Of a DNA stretch of 64,000 bases, positions 49,930 through 58,850 are shown one piece after another; the stretch's first letter is position 1, and each line of letters opens with the position of its first letter. This DNA is from DMER64 sp049652385 (GTDB lineage: Bacteria > Bacteroidota > Bacteroidia > Bacteroidales > UBA932): positions 310,001 to 374,000 of the forward strand of contig JBASDX010000008.1 of NCBI GenBank assembly GCA_049652385.1, in the 5' to 3' direction. The position numbers were made by a program, and so were the translations under genes. A model generated the notes under the pieces. It was not told the DNA's origin. It ran no database searches and saw only the letters and a list, made by a program, of their open reading frames with translations.

Positions 49930-51198
49930 ATGTTAACACTTAAATTACTCAGAGAAGATCCGGAATATGTGATAGAGAGGTTGTCCATAAGGAATATTGA
50001 CGGCACTTCTTTGGTAGGGCAGATTTTGGAGGCAGATACCAATAGAAGGGCTGCCCAAACGCAGGCAGACGCTTTGATAGCCGAGCAGAAAAAAATGGCT
50101 TCGGAGATCGGCCCCCTTATGCAGCAAGGCAAAAAAGACGAAGCAGAAAAAATCAAAGCAGCCACGACGGAGATCAAGGAAAAAGTAAAAAATCTGACGG
50201 CAGAACGGGAAGCTTATGAGTTGCAGATGCAGGACTTGCTGGTGCAACTGCCCAACCTGCCCCATCCTTTGGTTGTACAAGGAAAAGGAGCCGAAGATAA
50301 CGTTAAGGTAAAAGAAGGAGGAACCCTCCCGCAATTGCCTGAAGGCGCACTGCCGCATTGGGAGTTGGCTAAAAAATACCACTTGATAGATTTTGAATTG
50401 GGGGTCAAATTAACAGGCGCCGGCTTTCCCGTTTATACGGGAAAAGGAGCTCGTTTACAGTCTGCGCTCATACGGTTTTTCCTGGACAGCAACGCCCATG
50501 CAGGTTATACAGAGATTATGCCTCCTCTGATGGTCAATGAAGATTCCGGTTTTGGAACGGGTCAGCTGCCCGATAAAGGACAGCAGATGTACCATGTGGG
50601 ATTGGACAATTTCTACTTGATTCCAACAGCGGAAGTGCCGTTGACAAACATATACAGAGATGTGTTGTTGCAGCAGGAAGAATTACCGGTTCTTCTGACG
50701 GCCTATACACCGTGTTTCCGTAGAGAAGCAGGATCTTACGGAAAGGATGTAAGAGGATTGAACCGTCTGCACCAATTTGACAAAGTAGAGATTGTGCAAC
50801 TGACACTTCCTGAGGACTCCTATAAGGCGTTGGACAGTATGGTGGCTCATGTGGAGGGATTGGTCCGACAGTTGGGACTGCCGTATAGGATCATGCGTTT
50901 ATGCGGAGCCGATATGGGATTTACGGCAGCCATGACGTACGATTTTGAAGTGTATTCGGCTGCACAAAAACGCTGGCTGGAAGTAAGTTCCGTTTCTAAT
51001 TTTGAAACGTTTCAATCCAACAGGCTGAAAGCGCGTTACAGAGACGTGGACGGCAAACCTCAATTGGTGCACACCTTGAACGGCAGTGCCTTGGCCCTTC
51101 CCAGGATTGTAGCCGCTTTGCTGGAAAATAACCAGCAAGAGGACGGTATAACCATGCCGCAAGTATTGCATGAATATTTGCATTTTACAAAAATCTGA
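49930..51198 (+). CDS. serS: Seryl-tRNA synthetase
   Basis: ATG at 49930 (MLTLKLLREDPEYVIERL) gives 422 residues, the normal length; the frame open upstream overlaps the transporter gene. It has the N-terminal coiled-coil arm that holds tRNA-Ser (about residues 30-105, LIAEQKKMASEIGPLMQQG), class II motif 2 FRREAGSYGKDVRG and motif 3 LNGSALALPRIVAALLENNQ. It charges tRNA-Ser (and tRNA-Sec where present) with serine. Probably co-transcribed with the cotransporter and ruvC. Confidence 0.97.
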   Translation: MLTLKLLREDPEYVIERLSIRNIDGTSLVGQILEADTNRRAAQTQADALIAEQKKMASEIGPLMQQGKKDEAEKIKAATTEIKEKVKNLTAEREAYELQMQDLLVQLPNLPHPLVVQGKGAEDNVKVKEGGTLPQLPEGALPHWELAKKYHLIDFELGVKLTGAGFPVYTGKGARLQSALIRFFLDSNAHAGYTEIMPPLMVNEDSGFGTGQLPDKGQQMYHVGLDNFYLIPTAEVPLTNIYRDVLLQQEELPVLLTAYTPCFRREAGSYGKDVRGLNRLHQFDKVEIVQLTLPEDSYKALDSMVAHVEGLVRQLGLPYRIMRLCGADMGFTAAMTYDFEVYSAAQKRWLEVSSVSNFETFQSNRLKARYRDVDGKPQLVHTLNGSALALPRIVAALLENNQQEDGITMPQVLHEYLHFTKI

Positions 51199-51203
51199 AC
51201 CGG

Positions 51204-51788
51204 GTGAAAAAAGAAAGTGTCATTCTGGGGATTGACCCGGGAACACGGGTCATGGGATACGGAATTATCCGTGTGAAGGGTAACCATGCGGAATCGGTGG
51301 GTATGGGAGTCATCCGTATGATAGCCATTGCCGATCCGTACCGCAGGATGAGTCATATCCTGGAAAAGATGTATGAACTGCTGGATACGTACCGGCCCGA
51401 TTATATGGCCATAGAAGCGCCTTTTTACAGCAAAAACGTGCAATCCACGCTTAAATTGGGCAGGGCACAGGGAGTAGCCATTGCGGCTGCTTTGTCACGA
51501 AACGTACCTGTATGCGAATACGCTCCGCGTAAAGTCAAAATGGCTGTAACGGGCAGGGGAGCTGCTTCTAAAGAGCAGGTGGCCGTTCTTGTAAAAAATA
51601 TATTGAATATCCGGGAAGAATCTGTTCCTCAGGATGCGACAGATGCTCTGGCCGTGGCTTTGTGCCATGCGCATCGGCCGCTTATCATGGAAAAGCAGAA
51701 ACCGCAAAACATATCTGCTTCAAGATCAAACAGCACCTGGGAAACATTTGTTGCTAAAAATCCGGACAGGGTTAAAGATTCCCGATAG
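51204..51788 (+). CDS. ruvC: Holliday junction resolvase RuvC
   Basis: A 194-residue RuvC starting with GTG at 51204, 6 bases after serS. The four acidic residues are visible: Asp in LGIDPGTRVMG, Glu in MAIEAPFYS, and two Asp in PQDATDALAVALCHA. RuvC cuts Holliday junctions together with RuvAB, which are not in this window. The C-terminal tail extends about 20 residues past the last helix, and its final 17 bases overlap the convergent pseudouridine synthase gene. Confidence 0.96.
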   Translation: MKKESVILGIDPGTRVMGYGIIRVKGNHAESVGMGVIRMIAIADPYRRMSHILEKMYELLDTYRPDYMAIEAPFYSKNVQSTLKLGRAQGVAIAAALSRNVPVCEYAPRKVKMAVTGRGAASKEQVAVLVKNILNIREESVPQDATDALAVALCHAHRPLIMEKQKPQNISASRSNSTWETFVAKNPDRVKDSR

Positions 51789-52800
51789 AACCGGCGGAAA
51801 CGGCGTAAGTACGCCATTTATCCAATACTGCCTTAAAATCTTCCGGCAACGGAGCATGAAACTGCAAAGGCTTATGCGTAACGGGATGTAGAAATCCCAA
51901 TGCCCCCGCATGTAATGCCTGGCGTGGCAGGATCTGAAAACAGTTATCCACAAATTGTTTGTATTTACTGAAAGACGTCCCTTTGCGGATGCGGTCGCCT
52001 CCATACGTAGTATCTCCAAAAATAGGGTGCCCCAGATGCTCCATGTGCACCCGTATTTGATGGGTGCGCCCTGTTTCCAGACGGCACTCCATCAGTGTAA
52101 CGTATCCCAGACGTTCCAGTACCCGGTAATGCGTGACGGCATGTCTCCCCTCCGTTTCACTTGGTGGTACGTAATACCTGAGCCTGTCTGCCGGATGTCG
52201 GGCCAGGGTTGTACTTACCGTTCCCTCGTCCCGGTGTACATCTCCCCAAACGAGGGCTGTGTACAGCCGGTCTACTTCTTTGTCAAAAAATTGTTTGGCC
52301 AGGCGGAATTGCGCTTCTTCCGATTTGGCCGCCGCCAACAGGCCGGTAGTGTCTTTATCCAGCCTGTGTACCAATACGCCCATACGTATGTCTTCTGTTT
52401 CCAGTGCTTCCCTAAGGCCCAGGTGCCAGGCCAAACCGTTCAGCAGCGTATGCGTATAATTACCGTGCCCGGGATGGACTACAAGGCCTGCCGGTTTATT
52501 AAGTACCATCAGGTCTTTGTCTTCAAAGACTACGTTCAGGGGAATGGGCTGAGGGATGAGTTTGAATTCCCTTTTTTCAAAAGGCAGCATGAGCCGGATG
52601 TGATCCAGGGGGCGTACTTTGTAATTGCTTTTTACCGGTTGTTCGTTGACAAGAAGATAGTTGGCTTCTGCGGCCAATTGAATCCTGTTTCTGGAGGTGG
52701 ACTCCATTTTGGAAGCCAAAAATTTGTCTATTCTCAGCGGGGATTGGCCTTTATCCACAACCAGCCGGAAATGTTCAAAGAGTTCTTGTTCAGCCTTCAT
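51772..52800 (-). CDS. RluA-family rRNA pseudouridine synthase, RluD-like
   Basis: A 342-residue protein with N-terminal S4 RNA-binding domain (LRIDKFLASKMESTSRNRIQ) and the RluA catalytic block HRLDKDTTGLLAAAKS carrying the catalytic Asp, then GRTHQIRVHMEHLGHPIFGD. Most like RluD, which makes pseudouridines in helix 69 of 23S rRNA. The gene follows the PASTA gene directly (stop and ATG adjacent at 52800/52801), so rpmH, PASTA and this gene form one minus-strand transcript. Confidence 0.93.
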   Translation of the reverse strand: MKAEQELFEHFRLVVDKGQSPLRIDKFLASKMESTSRNRIQLAAEANYLLVNEQPVKSNYKVRPLDHIRLMLPFEKREFKLIPQPIPLNVVFEDKDLMVLNKPAGLVVHPGHGNYTHTLLNGLAWHLGLREALETEDIRMGVLVHRLDKDTTGLLAAAKSEEAQFRLAKQFFDKEVDRLYTALVWGDVHRDEGTVSTTLARHPADRLRYYVPPSETEGRHAVTHYRVLERLGYVTLMECRLETGRTHQIRVHMEHLGHPIFGDTTYGGDRIRKGTSFSKYKQFVDNCFQILPRQALHAGALGFLHPVTHKPLQFHAPLPEDFKAVLDKWRTYAVSAGSIGNL

Positions 52801-53619
52801 TTACCTGTTTTCTTCTTCCGATGGTATTTCTTCGTGGACCAGCATTTCCGGATTTACGGTCAGTGACAGGTGTACCACCGTGCCCAAAGGCCATTCCGGG
52901 GTTAGAGAAAAAGGAGGATTTTGTTTAAAGACGCGGGCAGCCAGCGTGTCTGCTGCCGTTAAAACGCTGTTATCGTAGGTAATGGAACCTATATTTAAAG
53001 AGTGATCACTCAAAATATCCAAAGCCGTTTCCAGACTTTTGCCTTTCAACAGGGGAATGTAGGCCGGTTCACTGTTTGGGGAAAGGCCCAGTTCCAAATC
53101 AATGGAGCTGTATATATCTAAAAGCGTTCCCGGTTCAATGGGATATCCTTTGTGGTATTGTTCCAGGACATTGTTGGTGGCTATATCAGGTACGTAACGC
53201 AACCGTCCCGTTTTAAGTCCGTGCGATGACAATTCGGCTTTGGCTTGCCTTAGGGAGTAGCCTACCAGAGAAGGCATTTTGACTTGCCTGGGTAACAAAG
53301 AATTGATGGTAAGTTCTACCCTCCTGTTCTTTTTGACGTGTTGTCCGGCCGGAGGAACTTGTCTGAAAACAATGCCTTTCGGCAGCTCCGGCATATATAG
53401 AGAATCGGCAACTTCTATATGCAACTGCAGGGAATCTCCTTTGGCTTTTGCCCGGTCAACAGTCAATCCGTAAAAATCGGGAAGCACAAACCCTTTGCCG
53501 TGTCTTGTAAAGAGGTGTAAAAAAGTATAAATGCCAATAAAAACCGCTACCAGGAAAATGAATACCAGGAGCAGGTTTTTAAGGATGGGTTTTTTTATGG
53601 TCTTTTTTTTATTAGACAC
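52801..53619 (-). CDS. PASTA-domain membrane protein without kinase
   Basis: A 272-residue protein starting with GTG at 53619 (MSNKKKTIKKPILKNLLLV). One membrane segment spans about residues 14-36 (LKNLLLVFIFLVAVFIGIY); three PASTA domains follow (about 43-115 VLPDFYGLTVDRAKAKG, 117-185 MPSLVGYSLRQAKAELSS, 190-262 IPLLKGKSLETALDILS). PASTA domains bind peptidoglycan stem peptides; in Firmicutes they are attached to Ser/Thr kinases or PBPs, but here none is fused. It probably senses or binds cell wall in the periplasm. It lies 4 bases after rpmH. Confidence 0.92.
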   Translation of the reverse strand: MSNKKKTIKKPILKNLLLVFIFLVAVFIGIYTFLHLFTRHGKGFVLPDFYGLTVDRAKAKGDSLQLHIEVADSLYMPELPKGIVFRQVPPAGQHVKKNRRVELTINSLLPRQVKMPSLVGYSLRQAKAELSSHGLKTGRLRYVPDIATNNVLEQYHKGYPIEPGTLLDIYSSIDLELGLSPNSEPAYIPLLKGKSLETALDILSDHSLNIGSITYDNSVLTAADTLAARVFKQNPPFSLTPEWPLGTVVHLSLTVNPEMLVHEEIPSEEENR

Positions 53620-53623
53620 GTTG

Positions 53624-53776
53624 CTAGAAACGATCTTCGTCAGATACGGTCAATTTTTTCCTGCCACGCCTGCGACGTGCTGCCAAGACACGACGTCCGT
53701 TTGCAGTAGCCATACGTTCACGAAAACCGTGTTTGTTGCGGCGCTTACGGGAGGAGGGTTGAAATGTCCTTTTCAT
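53624..53776 (-). CDS. rpmH: 50S ribosomal protein L34
   Basis: A 50-residue L34 from ATG 53776 to TAG 53624: MKRTFQPSSRKRRNKHGFRE, then RMATANGRRVLAARRRRGRK and KKLTVSDE. It is very basic, as the family is. Too short for a 60-codon cut-off. It is followed by the PASTA gene, an arrangement unlike the rpmH-rnpA-yidC order of many bacteria. Confidence 0.97.
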   Translation of the reverse strand: MKRTFQPSSRKRRNKHGFRERMATANGRRVLAARRRRGRKKLTVSDEDRF

Positions 53777-53798
53777 ATTGTTTTTCTATATAACTGCT

Positions 53799-54485
53799 TT
53801 AACATAAGGGAGCGCAAAGGTACGAAGTTTGTTTGATTTCACAAATTTTTTTGGTGGTAAAGAACCCGTCCCCGATACTGCCAAAGCAATCGGAAAGGGA
53901 AATGACGGTAAACGCCTCCTCGGGTATGCCGCATAGGGTAGCGGCTTCTTCTATTTCTGAGGAAAGATCTCCGCCTTTGAGAAAAAGAAGTCTTCCTCCC
54001 GGAACAACCCGGTTATGTACCCAGGGAAGAAACCTGGCCAAACGCGTGACGGCCCGGGAAACAATTGCATCAAAGGCGTCTGCTTTCAGATGTTCTGCAC
54101 GGGAAACCACCGTAGTGACATTTTCCAGCTGCAACGCCTTTGCCGCCTCTTCCGTCACTTTTATTTTCTTCCTTATGGAATCGCACAATACAAAATGACA
54201 TTCAGGATGTATAATGGCCAAAGGGATGCCGGGAAAACCTCCTCCCGTTCCCACATCCAATATTTTTTTTCCGGACAGGAAAGGGTTTTCTCTCACGGCC
54301 AGGGATAAGGAAAGGGAATGTAACACGTGCCGTATGTACAGGTGTTCCACATCTTTTCGGCTCACTACGTTTATGCGTGCGTTCCAAAAGGCATAAATAT
54401 CTGCCAATTGTAAAATCCGGGAACGAGCCGTAGGGTCCAGATGGGGGAAAAAATCAAAAACAATATCGGCGTCAGTACGTATCAT
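53799..54485 (-). CDS. rsmG: 16S rRNA (guanine-527-N7)-methyltransferase RsmG
   Basis: A 228-residue RsmG. It has NVVSRKDVEHLYIRHVLHSL, the SAM-binding VGTGGGFPGIPLAI (residues 78-91), CDSIRKKIKVTEEAA and FDAIVSRAVTRL. It methylates G527 of 16S rRNA, and its loss gives streptomycin tolerance in other bacteria. Its ATG overlaps the sigma-factor gene by 14 bases. Last gene of the queD-polA-GT2-sigma-rsmG run; its end overlaps the rpmH promoter. Confidence 0.95.
   Translation of the reverse strand: MIRTDADIVFDFFPHLDPTARSRILQLADIYAFWNARINVVSRKDVEHLYIRHVLHSLSLSLAVRENPFLSGKKILDVGTGGGFPGIPLAIIHPECHFVLCDSIRKKIKVTEEAAKALQLENVTTVVSRAEHLKADAFDAIVSRAVTRLARFLPWVHNRVVPGGRLLFLKGGDLSSEIEEAATLCGIPEEAFTVISLSDCFGSIGDGFFTTKKICEIKQTSYLCAPLC
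53815..53845 (-). promoter_or_regulatory. Promoter for rpmH
   Basis: Minus strand: TTTG (complement of 53842-53845), 19-nt spacer, TACCTTTG (53815-53822), a full consensus. It lies inside the last codons of rsmG. The leader is about 36 nt. Confidence 0.75.
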
Positions 54486-55041
54486 TGCTTTCTTTGGCGA
54501 TGGTTTGAGAGAGTGCGTATTTGGCCCTGTGCAATCTTGTTTTTACCGTACCCAGCGGAATGTTCAGCACATTGGCTATTTCTTCATACGTATAGGATTC
54601 CACATAGCGCAGCCGGATTACCTGTGCGTATTCCGGTTTCAGGCGGGCAATCATATCTTCCAGTGCCAGCCTTTGCTGTTCCATGATGAGGCCTTCTTCC
54701 GGATTTATTTCTGTTGCTTCGTAGGCATCTTCCAGCGCCACATAAGACAATTTGTTTTTCCTGTAATGGTCTATGCATAGATGCTGGACAATGCTGTAAA
54801 GCCATGTGGAGAAGGCATACTTGGGATTGTAGTGTTTTAAATTACTGAAAGCTTTATCAAAACTCATAAGTACCAAATCGTCGGCTTCTGATGGGTTGAC
54901 AATGAGTTTGCCGATAAAAATCCTGACCCTGTCTTTGTATTTGACAAGCAGCCTTGTATAAGCTTCTTGTCTATTCTCAAGAGCCAGGGCCACCAGGGCT
55001 TTGTCGTCCAATTTATCTAGCGGTTGCGGCATAACATCCAT
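54472..55041 (-). CDS. ECF-type RNA polymerase sigma factor
   Basis: A 189-residue sigma-70 family factor. Region 2 is FIGKLIVNPSEADDLVLMSF with KYAFSTWLYSIVQHLCIDHYRK split as KYAFSTWLYS and IVQHLCIDHYRK; region 4 is YTYEEIANVLNIPLGTVKTR, then LHRAKYALS. Regions 3 and 1.1 are missing, as in ECF factors. No anti-sigma gene is adjacent; instead it overlaps GT2 upstream (25 bases) and rsmG downstream (14 bases), which suggests constitutive expression with the housekeeping operon. Target genes unknown. Confidence 0.93.
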   Translation of the reverse strand: MDVMPQPLDKLDDKALVALALENRQEAYTRLLVKYKDRVRIFIGKLIVNPSEADDLVLMSFDKAFSNLKHYNPKYAFSTWLYSIVQHLCIDHYRKNKLSYVALEDAYEATEINPEEGLIMEQQRLALEDMIARLKPEYAQVIRLRYVESYTYEEIANVLNIPLGTVKTRLHRAKYALSQTIAKESNDTY

Positions 55042-56177
55042 ACAAGAAGGTTATAAAAATAGATAAAAGGAGAAAAAATATCCCAGACGAGGGCTGCAAA
55101 ACCAAGGTTTTTTTCGCCCAGATGGACGCGGTATCCAATATGGTGTATCCAGAGCATAATCCAGCGCAGCCCTGCCAATCCTGCCGGAAACACCCAATGC
55201 CACGAATTTTCCCACGGAAATGTTTTAACCAGAGACAGGGCAACAAAAAAATAAAAAGCAGCTATCAGCAATTTTTCCGGTATTTGAAGAAAACACGGCC
55301 AACTGTTTGTAGCCCGGAGGGTTTTAAGGCTTTGCAAATGGGAAAAGCGGTATTCGCTCAGCGGTATTTTCCGTGTATAGAGGAAACTTCCTTGAGGGTA
55401 TGTGCAAGAGGCAGCCTTACGTTCTGTAAGGGCGGCTTGTTGCAACGTATGGGCCACTATGGCTTGTTCGCTGCGGTTATGGGCTGTGGCAGCTGTTTTG
55501 AAAGTTTTACTCTCTGTGAAATATTTTTTTGGAAACAATACGTTTACCCCGGAATATGCATAAGGCAACCCCAAATCCGACAGGGCCATCTGGTGCAGCT
55601 GCTGTTCTTGAAAGTGGTATCGTACGGGAAGTCTGTTCCGGTGCAGGATCTGATAACCGATAACCGTTTCTGTTTTTCTTTCCACTAAAGTTTTTACGAG
55701 TGAAACCAGCCACAAATCAGAGGCGGGTTGACAGTCGGGGCGAAAGAAAACTACATAAGGGTATTCCGCTGCACGTATGCCCAATCCCAGGGCCATAAGA
55801 GAATCGTCTCCGAATTTTCTGTCGGCGGTGATGTTTCTTATGGTCAGGTTTTTATGAAAATGTTCCAGGGAAGCCAACAGCACTTCTGTATTGTCTTCGG
55901 AATTCTTATTGACCACCACAATCTGGAACCTGGGGTATTTTTGTTCCAGTAAAGCAGGTAGCAGCGTAGTCAGGTTATCGTATTCGTTCCTGACACATAA
56001 CACCACTGATACTCCGGGTACGTCTTCCGGCAAAGCCGATTTTTTTCGCAGGGCGGCAAAAGCAGGGCGCCTGTATAGTAAATACAGCAGGAAGGTAAGG
56101 AGTACAAAGAGTCCTGCAGCTATACCAAACCACAAAGGTTCTCCGGACAGGTTGAGCAAATGTTCCAGGGTATGCAT
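55017..56177 (-). CDS. Family 2 glycosyltransferase, membrane-bound
   Basis: A 386-residue protein. There is one N-terminal membrane segment (about residues 16-35, FGIAAGLFVLLTFLLYLLY), then the GT-A domain (VSVVLCVRNEYDNLTTLLPA, QIVVVNKNSEDNTEVLL, VVFFRPDCQPASD), and two or more C-terminal membrane segments (LLIAAFYFFVALSLV, LVWDIFSPFIYFYNLLVW). The usual DxD appears as Pro-Asp-Cys, leaving one Asp. It would extend a surface glycan, with unknown sugar. It lies 3 bases after polA and overlaps the sigma gene. Confidence 0.85.
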   Translation of the reverse strand: MHTLEHLLNLSGEPLWFGIAAGLFVLLTFLLYLLYRRPAFAALRKKSALPEDVPGVSVVLCVRNEYDNLTTLLPALLEQKYPRFQIVVVNKNSEDNTEVLLASLEHFHKNLTIRNITADRKFGDDSLMALGLGIRAAEYPYVVFFRPDCQPASDLWLVSLVKTLVERKTETVIGYQILHRNRLPVRYHFQEQQLHQMALSDLGLPYAYSGVNVLFPKKYFTESKTFKTAATAHNRSEQAIVAHTLQQAALTERKAASCTYPQGSFLYTRKIPLSEYRFSHLQSLKTLRATNSWPCFLQIPEKLLIAAFYFFVALSLVKTFPWENSWHWVFPAGLAGLRWIMLWIHHIGYRVHLGEKNLGFAALVWDIFSPFIYFYNLLVWMLCRNR

Positions 56178-56180
56178 ACG

Positions 56181-58850
56181 TCAATGTGCCTCCATCCAAT
56201 TATGGCCCCAGCCCAGGCTTACAAGCAGCGGGACGTTTAGGACCGTGATACTTTCCATATGAGATTGTACTAAATGCTCCATTGTTTCTTTTTCCGGCAG
56301 AAAAACGTCAAACAACAATTCGTCGTGTACCTGAAGTATCATTTTGCTTTTTAAATGTTTTTCCTGCATGGCTTTGTAGATGTCAATCATGGCCTTTTTA
56401 ATGATATCGGCCGCCGTACCTTGTATGGGGGCGTTAATGGCGTTGCGTTCGGCCAGTCCTCTTACCATTGGATTGGTGGCTTTGATATCGGGTGCATAGC
56501 GACGACGTCCGAAAAGTGTTTCTACATAACCTTTTTCCCGGGCTGTTGCAAGGGCTGTATCTATATAGGCTTTCACTTGCGGATAGTGGTCAAAATAGCC
56601 GTTGATCAAACTGTTAGCCTGTGCGCGCGGAATTTTGAGGCGGGTGGATAAACCAAAAGCCGAGATGCCGTAGATGATACCGAAATTGGCTGTTTTGGCG
56701 TGGTACCGCTGCTCCGGAGTAACGGCTTCCGGTGCACAGCCAAAAATTTTGGCAGCTGTGGACGTATGGATGTCTTCACCTTTCCGGAATGCCGCAATCA
56801 AATCAGGATCGTTGCTCATGTGCGCCATAATTCGCAATTCTATTTGTGAATAATCGGCAGACAGCAATACGTGTTCCGAATCGCGGGGAATGAAAAATCT
56901 GCGGATTTCCCGGCCTCTTTCTTCGCGTACGGGAATGTTTTGCAAGTTGGGATCTTGCGAACTTAACCTGCCTGTAGCCGTAACCGTTTGGTTGAATGTG
57001 GTATGGATGCGTTTTGATTGGGGGTCTATCAGGATAGGCAGACTTTCAATATACGTGGACAAGAGCTTTTTCAGAGACCGGAATTCCAGAATAAGAGGAA
57101 CGATAGGATGCCTGTCTGCCAGGGCACTCAGTGTTTCTTCGTCGGTGCTGTATTTCTTTTTGCCTTTTTTGGAACGGTCGTCGATTTTCAATTGGTCATA
57201 AAGGACAACACCCAATTGTTTGGGGGACGATACGTTCAGACCCGGATCGTCTGCATAGGAACGTACTTGTTGTTCCACTTCTGTGGCCTTTGCCTGCAAT
57301 TCCCGGCCGTAAGCCTGCATGGGAACGGTATCAAGGGCAATACCTTCTTTTTCCATATCGGCCAGTACTTCCATCAAGGGCATTTCCATGTCTGTATACA
57401 ACGTATCCATTCCGTCTTTTTTCAGGATTTTCCACAGAGGCTCTTTCAGGTGGAAAGAGATAAAGGCTTCCGTAAGCAGGATGTGGATTTGTGTAGCGTT
57501 GTTTTCTGACGTATTGAATAAGTTGTGGTCTTCCGCCACACGTTCCTGAGGAAAATAATTCAGGTATTGAATGGCCAGATCTGAAGGTCTGTGGTTTCTT
57601 TCCGGCTGGATCAGGTAATGCATCAGACCGGGGTCCCAGACCATGCCGGAAGGCTGTATCTGTTGTTTTTTCAAGCTGCGGGTGAGTTCTTTCAGCCCAA
57701 AACCGCATTTGACAGGCTCCCTGTCCGTAAGCAGGTGTACAGCTTGCCGGGCTGTACCGCCGTAGGCTTGTTCTCCCGTGTAGAAAATCAGAAATTGAGG
57801 GGTTCCTGCCAAAGACACAAAGCCTGCTTTCCGGGCTTCTTTCAGCAAGTTGTCCATAGCTGCCGGAATTTCCAGCGATACATAATCTTCCGGCGGCTCC
57901 GGCCGGGACGGGGCCGGGGACGTTGCCGGCATACCGGCAGCGGATGGATTGCACGGCAGTGCGTTGTTGCAAAAGAGTCCTTCCAGTTTTGGGAGCTGGC
58001 GTATGAGGGAATGGAACTCGTATTCCCGTAGCAGCTCTTTGAGCCGTTCCAGATCGGGAGCGGCAATACGCAATGAAGGTTCATCCCAGGGAATATCCAA
58101 ATCGGTACGTATGGTTACCAAATCTCTGGATAGGTGCAGTATTTCTTGCGATTCCCGCAATTTTTTCTGCATGGCTGCCGGCAGTTCGTCCAGATGCTGC
58201 ATTACATTATCTACCGTTCCGTAACGGGAAATAAGCCGGGTGGCACCCACTTCTCCTATGCCGCGGACTCCCGGGATATTATCGGAGGCATCTCCCCAAA
58301 TGGCGAGTACATCTATGAGTTGTTGCGGCTTGGAAATGCCGTATTTGTTGCAGATTTCTTGTGTTCCCATGATTTCCCAGCCGTCTCCGCGGGAAAGCGG
58401 ACGGTACATAAAAATGTTGTCGGATACAAGTTGTCCAAAGTCTTTGTCGGGGGTGACCATAAAAACATCAAACCCTTCTTCCCCGGCCCGTTTGGAAAGC
58501 GTACCTATGACATCGTCAGCCTCGGCGTTTTCTTTAACAATGACGGGAATGTGGCAGGACTCCAAAAACTCCCGGATGACGGGTACGGCCTGTACAATCT
58601 GTTCCGGTGTTTCCGGCCGGTTGGCTTTGTAATCGGGAAATGCTTCGTGACGGAAATTTTTACCCCGCGGGTCGAAAGCCACAAACATGTGCGTAGGCTT
58701 TTCACGCAGGATGATATCAAAAAGAGAGCGGCAAAAACCGTAAATGGCGGACGTTTCCACCCCTTTGCTGTTGATCATGGGACGGTTGGCAAAGGCAAAA
58801 TACGACCTGAATACCAGGGCGTGCCCATCTATCATAAATATGCGTTTCAT
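56181..58850 (-). CDS. polA: DNA polymerase I
   Basis: ATG at 58850 (MKRIFMIDGHALVFRSYFAF) overlaps the queD stop as ATGA; another ATG three codons upstream is possible. The protein is about 889 residues. Residues 1-290 are the 5' nuclease (MFVAFDPRGKNFRHE, VTPDKDFGQLV, GVRGIGEVGATRLI). The central domain at the position of the 3'-5' proofreading exonuclease lacks the Asp-x-Glu motif (FVSLAGTPQFLIFYTG), so proofreading is probably lost. The polymerase part is intact: SADYSQIELRIMAHMS (motif A), KTANFGIIYGISAFG (motif B), QVHDELLFDV (motif C). Confidence 0.96.
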   Translation of the reverse strand: MKRIFMIDGHALVFRSYFAFANRPMINSKGVETSAIYGFCRSLFDIILREKPTHMFVAFDPRGKNFRHEAFPDYKANRPETPEQIVQAVPVIREFLESCHIPVIVKENAEADDVIGTLSKRAGEEGFDVFMVTPDKDFGQLVSDNIFMYRPLSRGDGWEIMGTQEICNKYGISKPQQLIDVLAIWGDASDNIPGVRGIGEVGATRLISRYGTVDNVMQHLDELPAAMQKKLRESQEILHLSRDLVTIRTDLDIPWDEPSLRIAAPDLERLKELLREYEFHSLIRQLPKLEGLFCNNALPCNPSAAGMPATSPAPSRPEPPEDYVSLEIPAAMDNLLKEARKAGFVSLAGTPQFLIFYTGEQAYGGTARQAVHLLTDREPVKCGFGLKELTRSLKKQQIQPSGMVWDPGLMHYLIQPERNHRPSDLAIQYLNYFPQERVAEDHNLFNTSENNATQIHILLTEAFISFHLKEPLWKILKKDGMDTLYTDMEMPLMEVLADMEKEGIALDTVPMQAYGRELQAKATEVEQQVRSYADDPGLNVSSPKQLGVVLYDQLKIDDRSKKGKKKYSTDEETLSALADRHPIVPLILEFRSLKKLLSTYIESLPILIDPQSKRIHTTFNQTVTATGRLSSQDPNLQNIPVREERGREIRRFFIPRDSEHVLLSADYSQIELRIMAHMSNDPDLIAAFRKGEDIHTSTAAKIFGCAPEAVTPEQRYHAKTANFGIIYGISAFGLSTRLKIPRAQANSLINGYFDHYPQVKAYIDTALATAREKGYVETLFGRRRYAPDIKATNPMVRGLAERNAINAPIQGTAADIIKKAMIDIYKAMQEKHLKSKMILQVHDELLFDVFLPEKETMEHLVQSHMESITVLNVPLLVSLGWGHNWMEAH

